Shown: positions 46,964-56,480 of the stretch, one piece after another
How positions within the stretch are numbered: position 1 is the first letter of the stretch
How the letters are laid out: each line of letters begins with the position of its first letter
Assembly (NCBI RefSeq): GCF_013149805.1
Contig: NZ_JABEZT010000004.1
Location: forward strand, 62,001-126,000
DNA: 64,000 nucleotides
From: Isoptericola chiayiensis
GTDB lineage: Bacteria; Actinomycetota; Actinomycetes; Actinomycetales; Cellulomonadaceae
Direction: 5' to 3'
The notes under the pieces: model-generated
The model's database searches: none
What the model saw: only the letters and a program-made list of their open reading frames with translations
What the model was told of the DNA's origin: nothing
Translations under genes and position numbers: made by a program

Positions 46964-48421
46964 GTGGCTGCCTCGACTTCTGCTCCTGCCGGACCCAACC
47001 ACTCCGTCGTCGTCGTGGGCGGCGGCCCCGGAGGCTACGAGGCGGCGCTGGTCGCCCGCCGTGCCGGCGCCGACGTGACCGTGGTCGAGCGCCAGGGTCT
47101 CGGCGGCGCCGCCGTGCTGACCGACGTCGTCCCCTCCAAGACCCTCATCGCCACCGCCGAGTGGCTCACCATCGCCGAGTCCGCCCCCGAGCTCGGTATC
47201 CGCACCGGCGCCGCACCGGTCGGCCCCGACGACGACCAGGGCAGCCGACGCGACCTGGTCGACCTCGAGGCGGTCAACGCCCGCGTGCTCGCGCTGGCCG
47301 CGGCGCAGTCCGCCGACATCCGTGGCCGGCTGGAGCGCGAGGGCGTGCGGATCGTCGAGGGCGCCGGGCGGCTCGACGGGCCCAGCCGCGTCGTGGTGAC
47401 GCCGTCCGACGGCGGTACCACCGAGACGCTCGACGCCGACATCGTGCTCCTCGCCACGGGCGCCACCCCCCGCGAGCTGCCCACCGCGCCGCCCGACGGC
47501 GAGCGCATCCTGACGTGGACCCAGCTCTACGGGCTGGACGCGCTGCCCGAGAAGCTGATCGTCGTCGGCTCGGGCGTCACCGGCGCCGAGTTCGCCGGCG
47601 CGTACCACGCCCTGGGTTCCGAGGTGGTGCTGGTCTCCTCGCGCGACCGTGTCCTGCCCGGCGAGGACGAGGACGCCGCCGAGCTGCTCGAGGGCGTCTT
47701 CCGCTCCCGCGGCATGACCGTCATGTCGCGCTCGCGGGCCGCGTCCGCGGAGCGCACCGCCGACGGCGTGGCCGTCACGCTCACGGACGGGCGGGTCGTC
47801 GAGGGCTCCCACGTGCTGGTCGCCGTCGGCGGCGTGCCGAGCACGGCCGACCTCGGTCTGGCCGAGGCGGGTGTCGAGGTCGCCGACTCCGGGCACATCC
47901 GCGTCGACAAGGTCTCGCGGACCTCGGTGCGCGGGGTCTACGCCGCCGGGGACTGCACCGGTGTGCTCCCGCTCGCCTCCGTCGCCGCCCAGCAGGGCCG
48001 CGTCGCCATGGCGCACGCGCTGGGTGACGCCGTCGTGCCGCTGCGGCTCGGCGCCGTCGCGGCGAACATCTTCACGGCCCCGGAGATCGCGACCGTCGGC
48101 TACTCGGAGGAGAAGCTGCGCGAGCAGGGCTCGCGGTACGTCACCACCACGCTGCCCCTGGCCCGCAACCCGCGGGCGAAGATGCACGGCGTGCGCGACG
48201 GGTTCGTCAAGCTGTTCGCCCACCCGGAGGCCGGCGTGGTGCTCGGCGGTGTGGTCGTCGGCCCGCGGGCCAGCGAGCTGATCTTCCCCGTGACGCTGGC
48301 CGTCACGCACCGCCTGACGGTCGACGACGTCTCGGACTCCTTCACCGTGTACCCGTCGCTGTCCGGCACCATCGCCGAGTCCGCGCGCGTGCTGCACGGG
48401 TCGGTGACGCCGACGGCCTGA
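46964..48421 (+). CDS. lpdA: LpdA-type NAD(P)H quinone reductase lacking the disulfide pair
   Basis: 485-residue flavoprotein of the dihydrolipoamide dehydrogenase fold: FAD motif VVVVGGGPGGYEAALVAR, NAD motif VVGSGVTGAEFAG, second FAD motif VYAAGDCTG and the dimerisation domain. At the redox-active disulfide position the sequence reads GLGGAAVLTDVVPSKTL with no cysteine pair, so it cannot be a lipoamide dehydrogenase. This matches mycobacterial LpdA (Rv3303c), described as a quinone reductase. GTG 46964 is chosen over ATG 46955 because that ATG lies within the CACAAT hexamer region. Confidence 0.9.
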   Translation: MAASTSAPAGPNHSVVVVGGGPGGYEAALVARRAGADVTVVERQGLGGAAVLTDVVPSKTLIATAEWLTIAESAPELGIRTGAAPVGPDDDQGSRRDLVDLEAVNARVLALAAAQSADIRGRLEREGVRIVEGAGRLDGPSRVVVTPSDGGTTETLDADIVLLATGATPRELPTAPPDGERILTWTQLYGLDALPEKLIVVGSGVTGAEFAGAYHALGSEVVLVSSRDRVLPGEDEDAAELLEGVFRSRGMTVMSRSRAASAERTADGVAVTLTDGRVVEGSHVLVAVGGVPSTADLGLAEAGVEVADSGHIRVDKVSRTSVRGVYAAGDCTGVLPLASVAAQQGRVAMAHALGDAVVPLRLGAVAANIFTAPEIATVGYSEEKLREQGSRYVTTTLPLARNPRAKMHGVRDGFVKLFAHPEAGVVLGGVVVGPRASELIFPVTLAVTHRLTVDDVSDSFTVYPSLSGTIAESARVLHGSVTPTA

Positions 48422-48445
48422 CCGGCCGGTCGCGGCGGCCACGGG

Positions 48446-50446
48446 TCAGGGGAGCTCCAGCGTCGCCACGACGGGCCGGTGGTCGCTCGGGACAACGTCG
48501 AGCACCTCGACCGCGGTGAACGGCAGGTCCGGGGTCGCGAACACCCAGTCGACGCGGTGGCGCGGGACCACGGCCGGCGAGGTGAGGGTGGCCGGGTCCC
48601 CGACGGCGTCCTGGCCGCTGACCATCCCGCGGTCGGTGATCGCAGTGATCTCCGGCCACCCGGGCTCGGCGTTGAGGTCACCGAGCAGCACGGTCGGGCC
48701 GTCGACCGGTTCGGCCTCGAACAGCGCGTCGAGCTGGTCCAGACGGGTGGCGGTGTTCTCCTCGCGGTGCTGCAGGTGGGTGGTCACGACCCGCACCGGC
48801 TCGCCGCCGACCGGCGTGACGGTCGCCGCCAGCGCCGAGCGGTCCTGAGGCCCGTCCCCGAAGAGCAGCTCGACCCGGTCGACGTCGGCCGCCTCGACGC
48901 GGTCCGGGTCCCACATCAGCGCGTTGCCGAACCGGCGGTCGGCGGCCGGCACCCACGCGGCCTCCATGCCCGTGGCGTCGGCGAGGTGGGTGAGCATGTC
49001 GGCGCCGCCGCCGAGCACCCAGCCGCGGGACACCTCCTGCAGGGCGACGACGTCGGCGTCCACGCCGTGCAGCACCTCGACCATCTCCCCGAGGCGGACC
49101 GACGGGTCCGAGCTGACCCCGTAGTGGACGTTCCAGGTCATGACGGTGAGCCGGTCGGCGCCGCCCGCCCAGGACGTCGGTGCAGGACCAGGTGCCTCAC
49201 CGGACGACGTGCCGGTGACGAGGCCCGGCACGAGCGCGGCGGCGGCCAGCCCGGCGACCGTACCGGTCAGGGCGGCACCGCCCGGCACGCGGCGAGGAGC
49301 CAGCCGACGTGCCGCCACCACGCCCGCCAGCACCAGCGCGAACGCCGTCACGACGGGCACCAGCCCCACCGGGAAGGGCAGCGGGACGTCGAAGTCGAGC
49401 TGGTAGACCAGCAGCGGCAGGGCGGTCCCGAGCCCGACGGCGGTCCCGGTCACGATCGTGCGCCACCGGACGAACGGCCGCAGCGGCCGCGTGAGCGCCC
49501 CGGCCAGGGCGCGTGCGCCGACAGCGGGCAGCAGCGTGGCGACCACGAGGAGCCCCCACGCCCACGGCAGCGGCGGGCCCTCGACGCGCGGCACGGTCAG
49601 GAACAGCGCCCACACGCCCACGACGAACACCGCGGCGGCGGTCAGCGGCCGTACGGCCGGCCGGTGCATCGACAACGCCGCGCCGGCGAGCAGCGCGGCC
49701 ACCGCGACGCCCACGGTCGCCGCGACCGGCGGCAGCCCCGTCGTGGCCGCGACGAAGGCGGGGTTCGCCCACACCTGCACGCCCAGCGCGAGGAACGGCC
49801 CCAGCACCCACAGGCCGCGCACCCCCGCCGTGGCGCCGGTACCCCGCACCGCCCAGGCGGCCGCGAGGCTCCCGGCCCCGAGGAGAACGGCGGGAAGCCA
49901 CCCCGCGAGGCCGTCCCGCCACACCGCGTCCCACGTCCCGAGCAGCAGGGAGACGGCCGCAGCGCCCAGCAGTCCCAGCGTGACCCCCCGGGCGACGAGC
50001 AGGCCGCGGGCGCCGCCGTCGTCCGCTCCGTCGTCGGACGTCCCGGGGCTGCGGGCGCCGGCGGCGAGGACTGCGACGAGCACCAGCACCGCGAGGGCGA
50101 GGGCCACGGTGCCCAGGCCCACGTAGTAGCGCACCGTGCCCAGCGTGGGTGCGACGGCCCGCTCGGCGACGGGTCCGGCGAGCGCCTGCAGGCCGAGGCG
50201 TGCGGTCACGAGCAGCGACACGGCCACCAGGACGGACCGCCCAGTCACGCGGCCGCGGGCGACGAACGCCGCGACGACCGCGCCCGGCAGCGCGTAGGCG
50301 ACCAGCGCGGTGACGGCCGCCGTCGTGACGCCCGCGGCGAACGCCCGGTCCAGCAGGGGGCCGCTGGCACGCACGAGCTCCGCGGTCAGCGCGGTGACCA
50401 GCGCGAGGAGCCACAGCAGCGAGCGGTCGCGGGATGCCGTGGTCAC
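48446..50446 (-). CDS. Polytopic membrane protein with C-terminal endonuclease/exonuclease/phosphatase domain
   Basis: 666 residues. The first 400 contain about a dozen membrane helices. The C-terminal 260 form an EEP fold with MTWNVHYGV, DVVALQEVSRGW, VTTHLQH, LLGDLNAEPGW and the final PSDHRPVVATL, all metal/catalytic motifs intact. Such fusions often place a phospholipase- or sphingomyelinase-like phosphodiesterase on the membrane's outer face. Substrate unknown. The GTG at 50446 has TAGCCT 7 bases upstream; longer starts would run into the Nudix gene's coding region. Confidence 0.82.
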   Translation of the reverse strand: MTTASRDRSLLWLLALVTALTAELVRASGPLLDRAFAAGVTTAAVTALVAYALPGAVVAAFVARGRVTGRSVLVAVSLLVTARLGLQALAGPVAERAVAPTLGTVRYYVGLGTVALALAVLVLVAVLAAGARSPGTSDDGADDGGARGLLVARGVTLGLLGAAAVSLLLGTWDAVWRDGLAGWLPAVLLGAGSLAAAWAVRGTGATAGVRGLWVLGPFLALGVQVWANPAFVAATTGLPPVAATVGVAVAALLAGAALSMHRPAVRPLTAAAVFVVGVWALFLTVPRVEGPPLPWAWGLLVVATLLPAVGARALAGALTRPLRPFVRWRTIVTGTAVGLGTALPLLVYQLDFDVPLPFPVGLVPVVTAFALVLAGVVAARRLAPRRVPGGAALTGTVAGLAAAALVPGLVTGTSSGEAPGPAPTSWAGGADRLTVMTWNVHYGVSSDPSVRLGEMVEVLHGVDADVVALQEVSRGWVLGGGADMLTHLADATGMEAAWVPAADRRFGNALMWDPDRVEAADVDRVELLFGDGPQDRSALAATVTPVGGEPVRVVTTHLQHREENTATRLDQLDALFEAEPVDGPTVLLGDLNAEPGWPEITAITDRGMVSGQDAVGDPATLTSPAVVPRHRVDWVFATPDLPFTAVEVLDVVPSDHRPVVATLELP

Positions 50447-50483
50447 GACGGCGAGGCTATCGCGGTACCGGCGCGCATCCGGG

Positions 50484-50999
50484 TCAGCGCTCCGAGCCGA
50501 CGGCGATCTCGAGCAGGGTGTCCACGGCGTCGGCGAACGCCGGGTGCAGCGGCAGGTCGGAGAGGGCCGCCACGGGGGTCCAGCGCACGTCGATGCTCTC
50601 GGCGTCGGTGGGGGCCGGCACGACGGCGGACCCTGCGGCGACCTCCGCCACCACCGTCGTGTAGGACCACGCCGGGTGCGCCAGCACGTGCTCGCCGAGC
50701 ACACGGACGTCGGCCGGGTCCAGCCCGGCCTCCTCGGCGGCCTCGCGCAGCGCCCCGCCCGCCGCGGACTCCCCGGGGGCGAGCGCCCCGCCGGGGATGC
50801 CCCACGTGCCGCCCTCGTGCGACCACGCGGCGCGGTGCTGCAGGACGACGTCGTCGACACGCAGCGCGCCGTCCGGTGCGGGCGCGCGCCGGACCAGGAA
50901 CAGCCCCGCCGCGCCGTGCAGCCCCCAGTGCCGGTGGTCGCCGCAGTTCACCCAGCCGTCACCGGGGTGGCGGTGGTGCGGGGGCGGGGCGGCGGCCAC
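50484..50999 (-). CDS. Nudix hydrolase
   Basis: 171 residues. The Nudix box is complete: GGALAPGESAAGGALREAAEEAGL. The preceding GGTWGIPGG and the N-terminal HHRHPGDGWVNCGDHRHWG (with possible metal-binding His/Cys) fit a MutT/ADP-ribose pyrophosphatase-like enzyme. It lies 3 bases after the carboxylase alpha gene, so it is co-transcribed with it. Substrate unknown; sanitising oxidised nucleotides is the usual guess. Confidence 0.88.
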   Translation of the reverse strand: MAAAPPPHHRHPGDGWVNCGDHRHWGLHGAAGLFLVRRAPAPDGALRVDDVVLQHRAAWSHEGGTWGIPGGALAPGESAAGGALREAAEEAGLDPADVRVLGEHVLAHPAWSYTTVVAEVAAGSAVVPAPTDAESIDVRWTPVAALSDLPLHPAFADAVDTLLEIAVGSER

Positions 51000-51002
51000 G
51001 CG

Positions 51003-52814
51003 TCAGGCGATCTCGCAGATGGCGGTCCCGGCCGACACGCCGGTCCCGGGCTCGAGGCTGAGCCCCTGGACGGTGCCGGCCCGGTGCGCGGTCAGCGGCT
51101 GCTCCATCTTCATCGCCTCCAGGACGACGATCAGGTCACCCTCGGCGACCTCGTCGCCCTCGGACACGGCGACCTTGACGATGGTGCCCTGCATCGGGGA
51201 GGCCAGGGTGTTGCCGCCGGCGCCGGACGAGGCGGTGGACCGTGCGCCGCGGCGGGCCGGACGGCGGCCGTTCTTGGCGGCGTCGGCGCGGCGCGCACGG
51301 CCGGCGGCCATGCCGAGGCCGGCCGGCAGCACGACCTCGAGGCGGCGTCCGCCGACCTCGACGACGACCCGCTCGGGGGCCTCGTCGGTGTCGTCCTCGG
51401 TGTCGTCCGCCGCGGGTGCCGCCGGGGCCAGGGCACGCAGCTCGTCGGTGAACTCGGTCTCGATCCAGCGCGTGTGCACGCCGAAGTCCGCGGCGGTGGC
51501 GGCCTCGCCGTCAGCCGGCACGAACGCCTCGGCCTCGAGCACGGCCCGATGGAACGGCACGACGGTGGGGATCCCGGTCACCTCGAGCTCCCGCAGGGCA
51601 CGGCGGGCCCGCTGGACCGCCTGGGTCCGGGTCGCACCCGTGACGATGAGCTTGGCGATCATCGAGTCGAACAGCCCGGAGATGCTGTCGCCCTCGACCA
51701 CGCCGGTGTCGACGCGCACGCCGGGGCCCGAGGGCCACCGCAGCGTCGAGACCGTGCCGGGCGCGGGCAGGAACCCGGCGGCCGGGTCCTCGCCGTTGAT
51801 GCGGAACTCGAGGCTGTGGCCCCGCACGGTCGTGGACTCGTAGCCCAGCTCCTCGCCGGCGGCGATGCGCAGCTGCTCGCGCACCAGGTCGATGCCCGTG
51901 ACCTCCTCGGTCACGGGGTGCTCCACCTGCAGGCGGGTGTTGACCTCGAGGAAGGACAGCGTGCCGTCGGTGCCCACGAGGAACTCGCAGGTGCCGGCAC
52001 CGACGTACCCGGCCTCGGCCAGGATCGCCCTCGAGGCGCGGTCCAGCTCCGCCTCCTGCTCGGCGGACAGGAACGGGGCGGGCGCCTCCTCGACCAGCTT
52101 CTGGTGGCGGCGCTGCAGGGAGCAGTCGCGGGTGGAGACGACCACGACGTTGCCGTGGGTGTCGGCCAGGCACTGGGTCTCGACGTGCCGGGGCCGGTCC
52201 AGGTAGCGCTCCACGAAGCACTCGCCGCGACCGAACGCCGCGACGGCCTCGCGGACCGCCGAGTCGTACAGCTCGTCGATCTCCTCGTGCGTGCGGGCCA
52301 CCTTCAGGCCGCGTCCCCCGCCGCCGAACGCGGCCTTGATGGCGATGGGCAGCCCGTGCTCCGCGGCGAACGCACGGACCTCTGCGGCGTCGGCCACCGG
52401 ATCCTTCGTGCCGGGCACCAGCGGCGCACCCGCGCGCTGGGCGATGTGCCGGGCGGAGACCTTGTCGCCGAGCGCCTCGATCGCCGCCGGGGGCGGTCCG
52501 ATCCACGTCAGGCCGGCGTCGATCACGGCCTGGGCGAACGCGGCGTTCTCCGAGAGGAACCCGTACCCGGGGTGGACGGCGTCGGCACCGGAGCGGCGGG
52601 CGACGTCCAGGAGCTTGTCGACGTCGAGGTAGGTGTCGGCCGCGCGGTCGCCGCCCAGCGCGAAGGCCTCGTCGGCGAGGCGCACGTGCAGGGCCTGACG
52701 GTCCGGATCGGCGTAGACGGCGACGGAGGTGAGACCGGCGTCGGTGCAGGCGCGGGCGATGCGGACGGCGATCTCACCACGGTTGGCGACGAGGACCTTG
52801 CTGATGGAGGGCAC
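51003..52814 (-). CDS. accA3: Acyl-CoA carboxylase alpha subunit (biotin carboxylase plus biotin carrier)
   Basis: 603 residues. The biotin carboxylase part starts [17 protein letters not shown] and has the ATP-grasp loop [11 protein letters not shown] and the catalytic [17 protein letters not shown] linker rich in Ala/Arg follows, then the biotinyl domain with Lys569 in [10 protein letters not shown]. It is the shared alpha chain of actinobacterial acetyl-/propionyl-CoA carboxylases and pairs with the beta chain at 58787-60364. The GTG start has TACCGT 5 bases upstream. A motif shared with the beta gene's upstream region lies about 100 bases upstream. Confidence 0.94.
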   Translation of the reverse strand: MPSISKVLVANRGEIAVRIARACTDAGLTSVAVYADPDRQALHVRLADEAFALGGDRAADTYLDVDKLLDVARRSGADAVHPGYGFLSENAAFAQAVIDAGLTWIGPPPAAIEALGDKVSARHIAQRAGAPLVPGTKDPVADAAEVRAFAAEHGLPIAIKAAFGGGGRGLKVARTHEEIDELYDSAVREAVAAFGRGECFVERYLDRPRHVETQCLADTHGNVVVVSTRDCSLQRRHQKLVEEAPAPFLSAEQEAELDRASRAILAEAGYVGAGTCEFLVGTDGTLSFLEVNTRLQVEHPVTEEVTGIDLVREQLRIAAGEELGYESTTVRGHSLEFRINGEDPAAGFLPAPGTVSTLRWPSGPGVRVDTGVVEGDSISGLFDSMIAKLIVTGATRTQAVQRARRALRELEVTGIPTVVPFHRAVLEAEAFVPADGEAATAADFGVHTRWIETEFTDELRALAPAAPAADDTEDDTDEAPERVVVEVGGRRLEVVLPAGLGMAAGRARRADAAKNGRRPARRGARSTASSGAGGNTLASPMQGTIVKVAVSEGDEVAEGDLIVVLEAMKMEQPLTAHRAGTVQGLSLEPGTGVSAGTAICEIA

Positions 52815-52905
52815 GGCTCACGGTAACGCGCCACCGACCCCGTCCCGGTACTTCGCCGGGGCAGCGTGGGGAAGTCTGTGCCGGGTGCCAACGGCGATCC
52901 AGGCC

Positions 52906-52923
52906 GTTTGTGCACATCCCACA
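52906..52923 (+). promoter_or_regulatory. Shared 18-bp motif, site A, upstream of the carboxylase alpha gene
   Basis: GTTTGTGCACATCCCACA, centred on TGTGCACA. It matches, in inverted orientation and at 17 of 18 positions, the sequence at 60433-60450 upstream of the beta subunit gene. Candidate regulator-binding site; a decayed intergenic palindrome is the alternative. Confidence 0.5.
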
Positions 52924-52930
52924 TGGACGG

Positions 52931-52952
52931 GGTCCCAGGGCCCCTGGGGACC
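52931..52952 (-). terminator. Probable maf terminator hairpin
   Basis: GGTCCCAGGG against CCCCTGGGGACC folds into about 8 bp with one bulge and a 5-base loop, 22 bases after the maf stop. Confidence 0.5.
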
Positions 52953-52973
52953 GGCCTGATCTTGGCGGTTCCC

Positions 52974-53645
52974 TCAGCCGGCGGGCGTGCTGCGCAGCGC
53001 ACGCCACGGGACGTCGATCTCGGCGAGCAGCTCGCGCAGGAGCGGGAGCGACACCCCCACGACGCCGTGGTGGTCGCCCTCGAGGCGCTCCACGTACGGC
53101 CCGCCCAGGCCGTCGATGGTGAACGCGCCCGCCACGTGCAGCGGCTCGCCCGTGGCGACGTAGGCGTCGATCTCGTCGTCGTCGAGGTCGGCGAAGTGCA
53201 CGGTGGTGGAGCTCGTGGCACCCAGCGTCGCGCCGGTGCCGCCGTCGTCGGGCTCGCGCACGTCCACGAGCCAGTGCCCGCTGTGCAGCACGCCGCTGCG
53301 TCCGCGCATGCGCCGCCAGCGGTCGCGGGCCTCGTCGGCGTGGGCGGGCTTGCCGACCACCTCGCCCTCGATCTCCAGCATCGAGTCGCAGCCCAGCACC
53401 AGGGCCGACGACGCCCCGGCCGCCTCCGGCCCGCCGTCCTCGACGCGGCGTGCGACCGCTTCCGCCTTCGCCTGGGCCAGGGTGAGCACGGCGTCCGACG
53501 GCGCCAGGTCCGGGAACCGCTCGCGGGCCGCCGCCAGGACGGCGTCCTCGTCGACGGCGCTGACGATCACCGTCGGCTCGACACCCGCCGCGCGCAGCGT
53601 CGACAGGCGGGCGGGGGACTGGCTGGCCAGCACGAGTCGCGTCAC
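52974..53645 (-). CDS. maf: Maf-family nucleoside triphosphate pyrophosphatase
   Basis: 223 residues. N-terminal LVLASQSPARLSTLRAAGV, central VLGCDSMLEIEGEVVGKPA and the IDGLGGPYVERLEGDHHGVVG block define the family. It hydrolyses modified or excess nucleoside triphosphates (house-cleaning; septum-related phenotypes in Bacillus). The GTG at 53645 follows TAGTGT by 7 bases, so it is likely leaderless. Maf next to an acyl-CoA carboxylase gene is a conserved actinobacterial arrangement. Confidence 0.93.
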   Translation of the reverse strand: MTRLVLASQSPARLSTLRAAGVEPTVIVSAVDEDAVLAAARERFPDLAPSDAVLTLAQAKAEAVARRVEDGGPEAAGASSALVLGCDSMLEIEGEVVGKPAHADEARDRWRRMRGRSGVLHSGHWLVDVREPDDGGTGATLGATSSTTVHFADLDDDEIDAYVATGEPLHVAGAFTIDGLGGPYVERLEGDHHGVVGVSLPLLRELLAEIDVPWRALRSTPAG

Positions 53646-53680
53646 GTCCGGCACACTACCCGCCCCGCCCCGCCCCGCTG

Positions 53681-53740
53681 TTGTGGGCATGAGATTTGCA
53701 GGTGTGCATCCGCGCAGACCTGCAGATCTCATGCCCACAA
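53681..53740. repeat. Intergenic inverted repeat, 23-bp stem
   Basis: Arms TTGTGGGCATGAGAT... (53681-53703) and its complement (53718-53740) match at 22 of 23 positions, with the odd pair a G-T wobble; the loop is 14 bases. It lies between the AEC gene's 3' end and maf's promoter and fills most of that 111-base gap. Confidence 0.88.
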
Positions 53741-53756
53741 CCGCGGGGCACCGGGG

Positions 53757-54677
53757 TCAGGTGAGCAGCGCCGCCGCGACGATCATCACCACGGGCGAGG
53801 CCAGCGTGGTCATCAGCACCGTGTCCCGGGCCAGCACCTCGCCCCGGCGGAACCGCGCGGCGTAGTTGTAGATGTTCTGCGCCGTGGGCAGCGCCGCGAG
53901 CGTCACCGCGGTGGCGACCGCCGCGTCGTCCAGCCCGAACCCGAACCGAGCGACGACAAGGGCGACCGCCGGCATCACCAGCGCCTTGAGCACGGTGGCC
54001 ACGACGACGGGAGCCCGGCCCTCCTCACCCCGCAGCGGTCGTGAGCCGTGCAGCGACATGCCGAACGCCAGCAGGATCATCGGCACCGCCGCGCCCCCCA
54101 GGATCTCCAACGGGGCCAGCACCACGTCCGGCACCGTGACCCCCGTCAGCGAGACGGCCGCCCCGGCCAGCGCGCCGAGGATGATCGGGTTGCGCACCGG
54201 CTGGCTGACCACGAACCCGAACGACACCTTGCGGCTCGTCGCCGAGTCCAGCAGCAGCAGGACCAGCGGCGACACGACCAGCAGCTGCAGACCGATCACC
54301 GGCACCACCGCCGTCGCGTCCCCGATGACGTACACCGCCACCGGCAGGCCGATGTTGCCCGCGTTGACGTACCCGGCCCCCAGCGCGCCGATCGTGGCCT
54401 CCGGCACCTGCAGACGCCACCACAGCAGGTTCACGACCACGAAGACGGCGGCCGTCGTCACCGCCGCGACGAGCTGCACCAGCAAGGGGGCGCCCAGCAG
54501 CCGTCCCAGATCGGCGTCGGCCACCACCGTGAACAGCAGCGCCGGGGACGCCACGAAGAACCCGACCCGGTTCAACGCCTCGCGGGCGTCCGGCCCTCCG
54601 ATCCGCAGCCGAGCCGCGACGTAACCGGCGACGATGACGACGCCGATGATCGCGAAGCCGGTGACGACACCCTGCAC
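53757..54677 (-). CDS. AEC (auxin efflux carrier) family transporter
   Basis: 306 residues, about ten membrane helices in two inverted halves. NAGNIGLPVAVYVIG in the middle is the conserved family motif; the C-terminal half has LPTAQNIYNYAARF. AEC members in bacteria export or import small organic acids such as malate; the substrate here is unknown. The GTG at 54677 is separated by one base from the stop of the DUF885 gene, so the two are co-expressed. Confidence 0.88.
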   Translation of the reverse strand: MQGVVTGFAIIGVVIVAGYVAARLRIGGPDAREALNRVGFFVASPALLFTVVADADLGRLLGAPLLVQLVAAVTTAAVFVVVNLLWWRLQVPEATIGALGAGYVNAGNIGLPVAVYVIGDATAVVPVIGLQLLVVSPLVLLLLDSATSRKVSFGFVVSQPVRNPIILGALAGAAVSLTGVTVPDVVLAPLEILGGAAVPMILLAFGMSLHGSRPLRGEEGRAPVVVATVLKALVMPAVALVVARFGFGLDDAAVATAVTLAALPTAQNIYNYAARFRRGEVLARDTVLMTTLASPVVMIVAAALLT

Positions 54678-54678
54678 G

Positions 54679-56433
54679 TCAGGCGAGCGCCGAGCGCAGC
54701 ACGTCCAGGCCGACCGAACCCAGGGCCAGGGCGCGCGCGTGGAAGCCGCGCAGGTCGAACTCCTCGCCGCGAGCCTCCGCGGCCGCCCGCGCGTCGTCGC
54801 GAGCCTGCTCCCACAGCCGCTGGCCCACCTTGTACGACGGCGCCTGGCCCGGCCAGCCGAGGTACCGCTCCAGCTCGAAGCGCAGGAACGACTCGTCCAT
54901 GTCCGCGTTCGCGCGCAGGAACTCCCACGCCTTGTCGGCGTCCCACGTGCCACCGCCCCACTCGGCGGGGCACGGCTTGCCCAGGTGGACTCCCAGGTCC
55001 AGGACGACGCGTGCCGCGCGCAGCCGCTGGGCGTCCAGCATGCCGAACCGGTCGCCCGGGTCGTCGAGGTAGCCCAGGTCGGCCATGAGGCGCTCCGCGT
55101 ACAGCGCCCACCCCTCGCCGTGCCCGGACACCCAGCACGCCAGCCGGCGCCAGCTGTTCAGCGTGTCCCGCGCTGCGACGGCTGCCGCGCACTGCAGGTG
55201 ATGGCCCGGGACGCCCTCGTGGTAAACCGTCGTCGTCTCGCGCCACGTCGTGAACTCCGAGACCCCCGCCGGCACCGACCACCACATGCGACCCGGCCGG
55301 GAGAAGTCGTCGCTCGGCGGCGTGTAGTAGATGCCGCCCGTCTGCGTGGGCGCGATCCGGCACTCGATGGTGCGCACCGGCCCGGAGATGTCGAAGTGCG
55401 TACCGGCCAGGTCCTCGACGGCGCGGTCCGCGGTCGTCTGCATCCACGCGCGCAACGCCTCCGTGCCGTGCAGGCGGCGGGCGTCGTCGGCGTCGAGGGC
55501 CGCGGCGGCCTGCCGGACGGTGGAGCCGTCACCCGCGATGGTGCGGGCCACCTCCTCCTGCTCGGCCACGATCCGGGCCAGCTCCGCCAGCCCCCACTCG
55601 TAGGTCTCGTCCAGGTCGACCTCCGCGCCGAGGAACTCGCGCGAGAACAGGGCGTAGCGCTCGCGGCCGACCGCGTCGTCCTCGGGGGCCCGCGGGGCGA
55701 GCTCCCGCTCCAGGAAGTCCGCCAGCTCGCCGTAGGCCGCCCGGGCCGCCGTCGCGCCCCGCTCCAGCTCGGCGCGCACCAGGCTGCACGCCGCCGAGTC
55801 GTCGAGCACGCGGCCGGCCTCCTCGCCGGTCACGAGCGCGGTGAACGTCGACTCCGGGCCGGCGAGGTCCCGGGCCTGGCCCACCGCCGCGCGCACCTGG
55901 CGGATCGCGGCGACGCGGCCCCGCTCGGCGCTGAGGGTCAGGGACTCGCGGTACCCGGCCAGGGCGTCAGGGACGGCGTTCAGGCGCGCGGCGACGTTCT
56001 CCCACGCCTCCATGGTGCCGGTGGGGACCACGTCGAACAGGTCGCGCAGCTGCTGCACCGGCGACTCGATGTTGTTCAGGCTGGCCTGCGGCTCCCCGGC
56101 CTCGTGGAGCTCGAGCGCCAGGCCGACCCGTTCGCGCATCGCCGCCATCGTGACGCGGTCGACGTCGTCGACGGGCGCCCGGCCCGACGCCTCCAGCTCG
56201 TCCAGCTCGCGCAGCAGGGCCCGGTCCAGGTCGGCGCGCGCCTCGTGGCCCGCCGGCGACAGGTCCGGCAGCTCGTGATCATGACCGGGCAGACCCATGA
56301 AGGTCGCGGCGATCGGGTCGAGCGCGGCGGCACGGACGACGTAGGCGTCGGCGGCGGCGTCCAGGGGAGTGGGGGTGCGGGGGGAGCCGGCGGGGGCGCC
56401 CGGGGTGGGGGCGCCGGAGGTGTCGTGGGTCAC
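54679..56433 (-). CDS. DUF885 family metallopeptidase-like protein
   Basis: 584 residues, all helical in appearance. The zinc-peptidase-like motif HEGVPGHHLQ is intact, followed by SGHGEGWALYAERL supplying the third ligand, and the C-terminal block AERYLGWPGQ-like LERYLGWPGQAPSYKVGQ is conserved in DUF885. No signal peptide, so cytoplasmic. Family members are presumed oligopeptidases. The GTG at 56433 follows TAACCT by 6 bases. Operon partner of the AEC transporter. Confidence 0.9.
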   Translation of the reverse strand: MTHDTSGAPTPGAPAGSPRTPTPLDAAADAYVVRAAALDPIAATFMGLPGHDHELPDLSPAGHEARADLDRALLRELDELEASGRAPVDDVDRVTMAAMRERVGLALELHEAGEPQASLNNIESPVQQLRDLFDVVPTGTMEAWENVAARLNAVPDALAGYRESLTLSAERGRVAAIRQVRAAVGQARDLAGPESTFTALVTGEEAGRVLDDSAACSLVRAELERGATAARAAYGELADFLERELAPRAPEDDAVGRERYALFSREFLGAEVDLDETYEWGLAELARIVAEQEEVARTIAGDGSTVRQAAAALDADDARRLHGTEALRAWMQTTADRAVEDLAGTHFDISGPVRTIECRIAPTQTGGIYYTPPSDDFSRPGRMWWSVPAGVSEFTTWRETTTVYHEGVPGHHLQCAAAVAARDTLNSWRRLACWVSGHGEGWALYAERLMADLGYLDDPGDRFGMLDAQRLRAARVVLDLGVHLGKPCPAEWGGGTWDADKAWEFLRANADMDESFLRFELERYLGWPGQAPSYKVGQRLWEQARDDARAAAEARGEEFDLRGFHARALALGSVGLDVLRSALA

Positions 56434-56480
56434 GGGCCGAGGTTATCCCAGCGGCGGCGGCTGCCCTCGGCTCCGTCGCC

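Noticed and set aside
44575-48027. 1150-codon plus-strand frame over the mutase, PNP and flavoprotein genes
   Set aside because: Opposes or is out of frame with three well supported genes; low-complexity Arg/Gly content.
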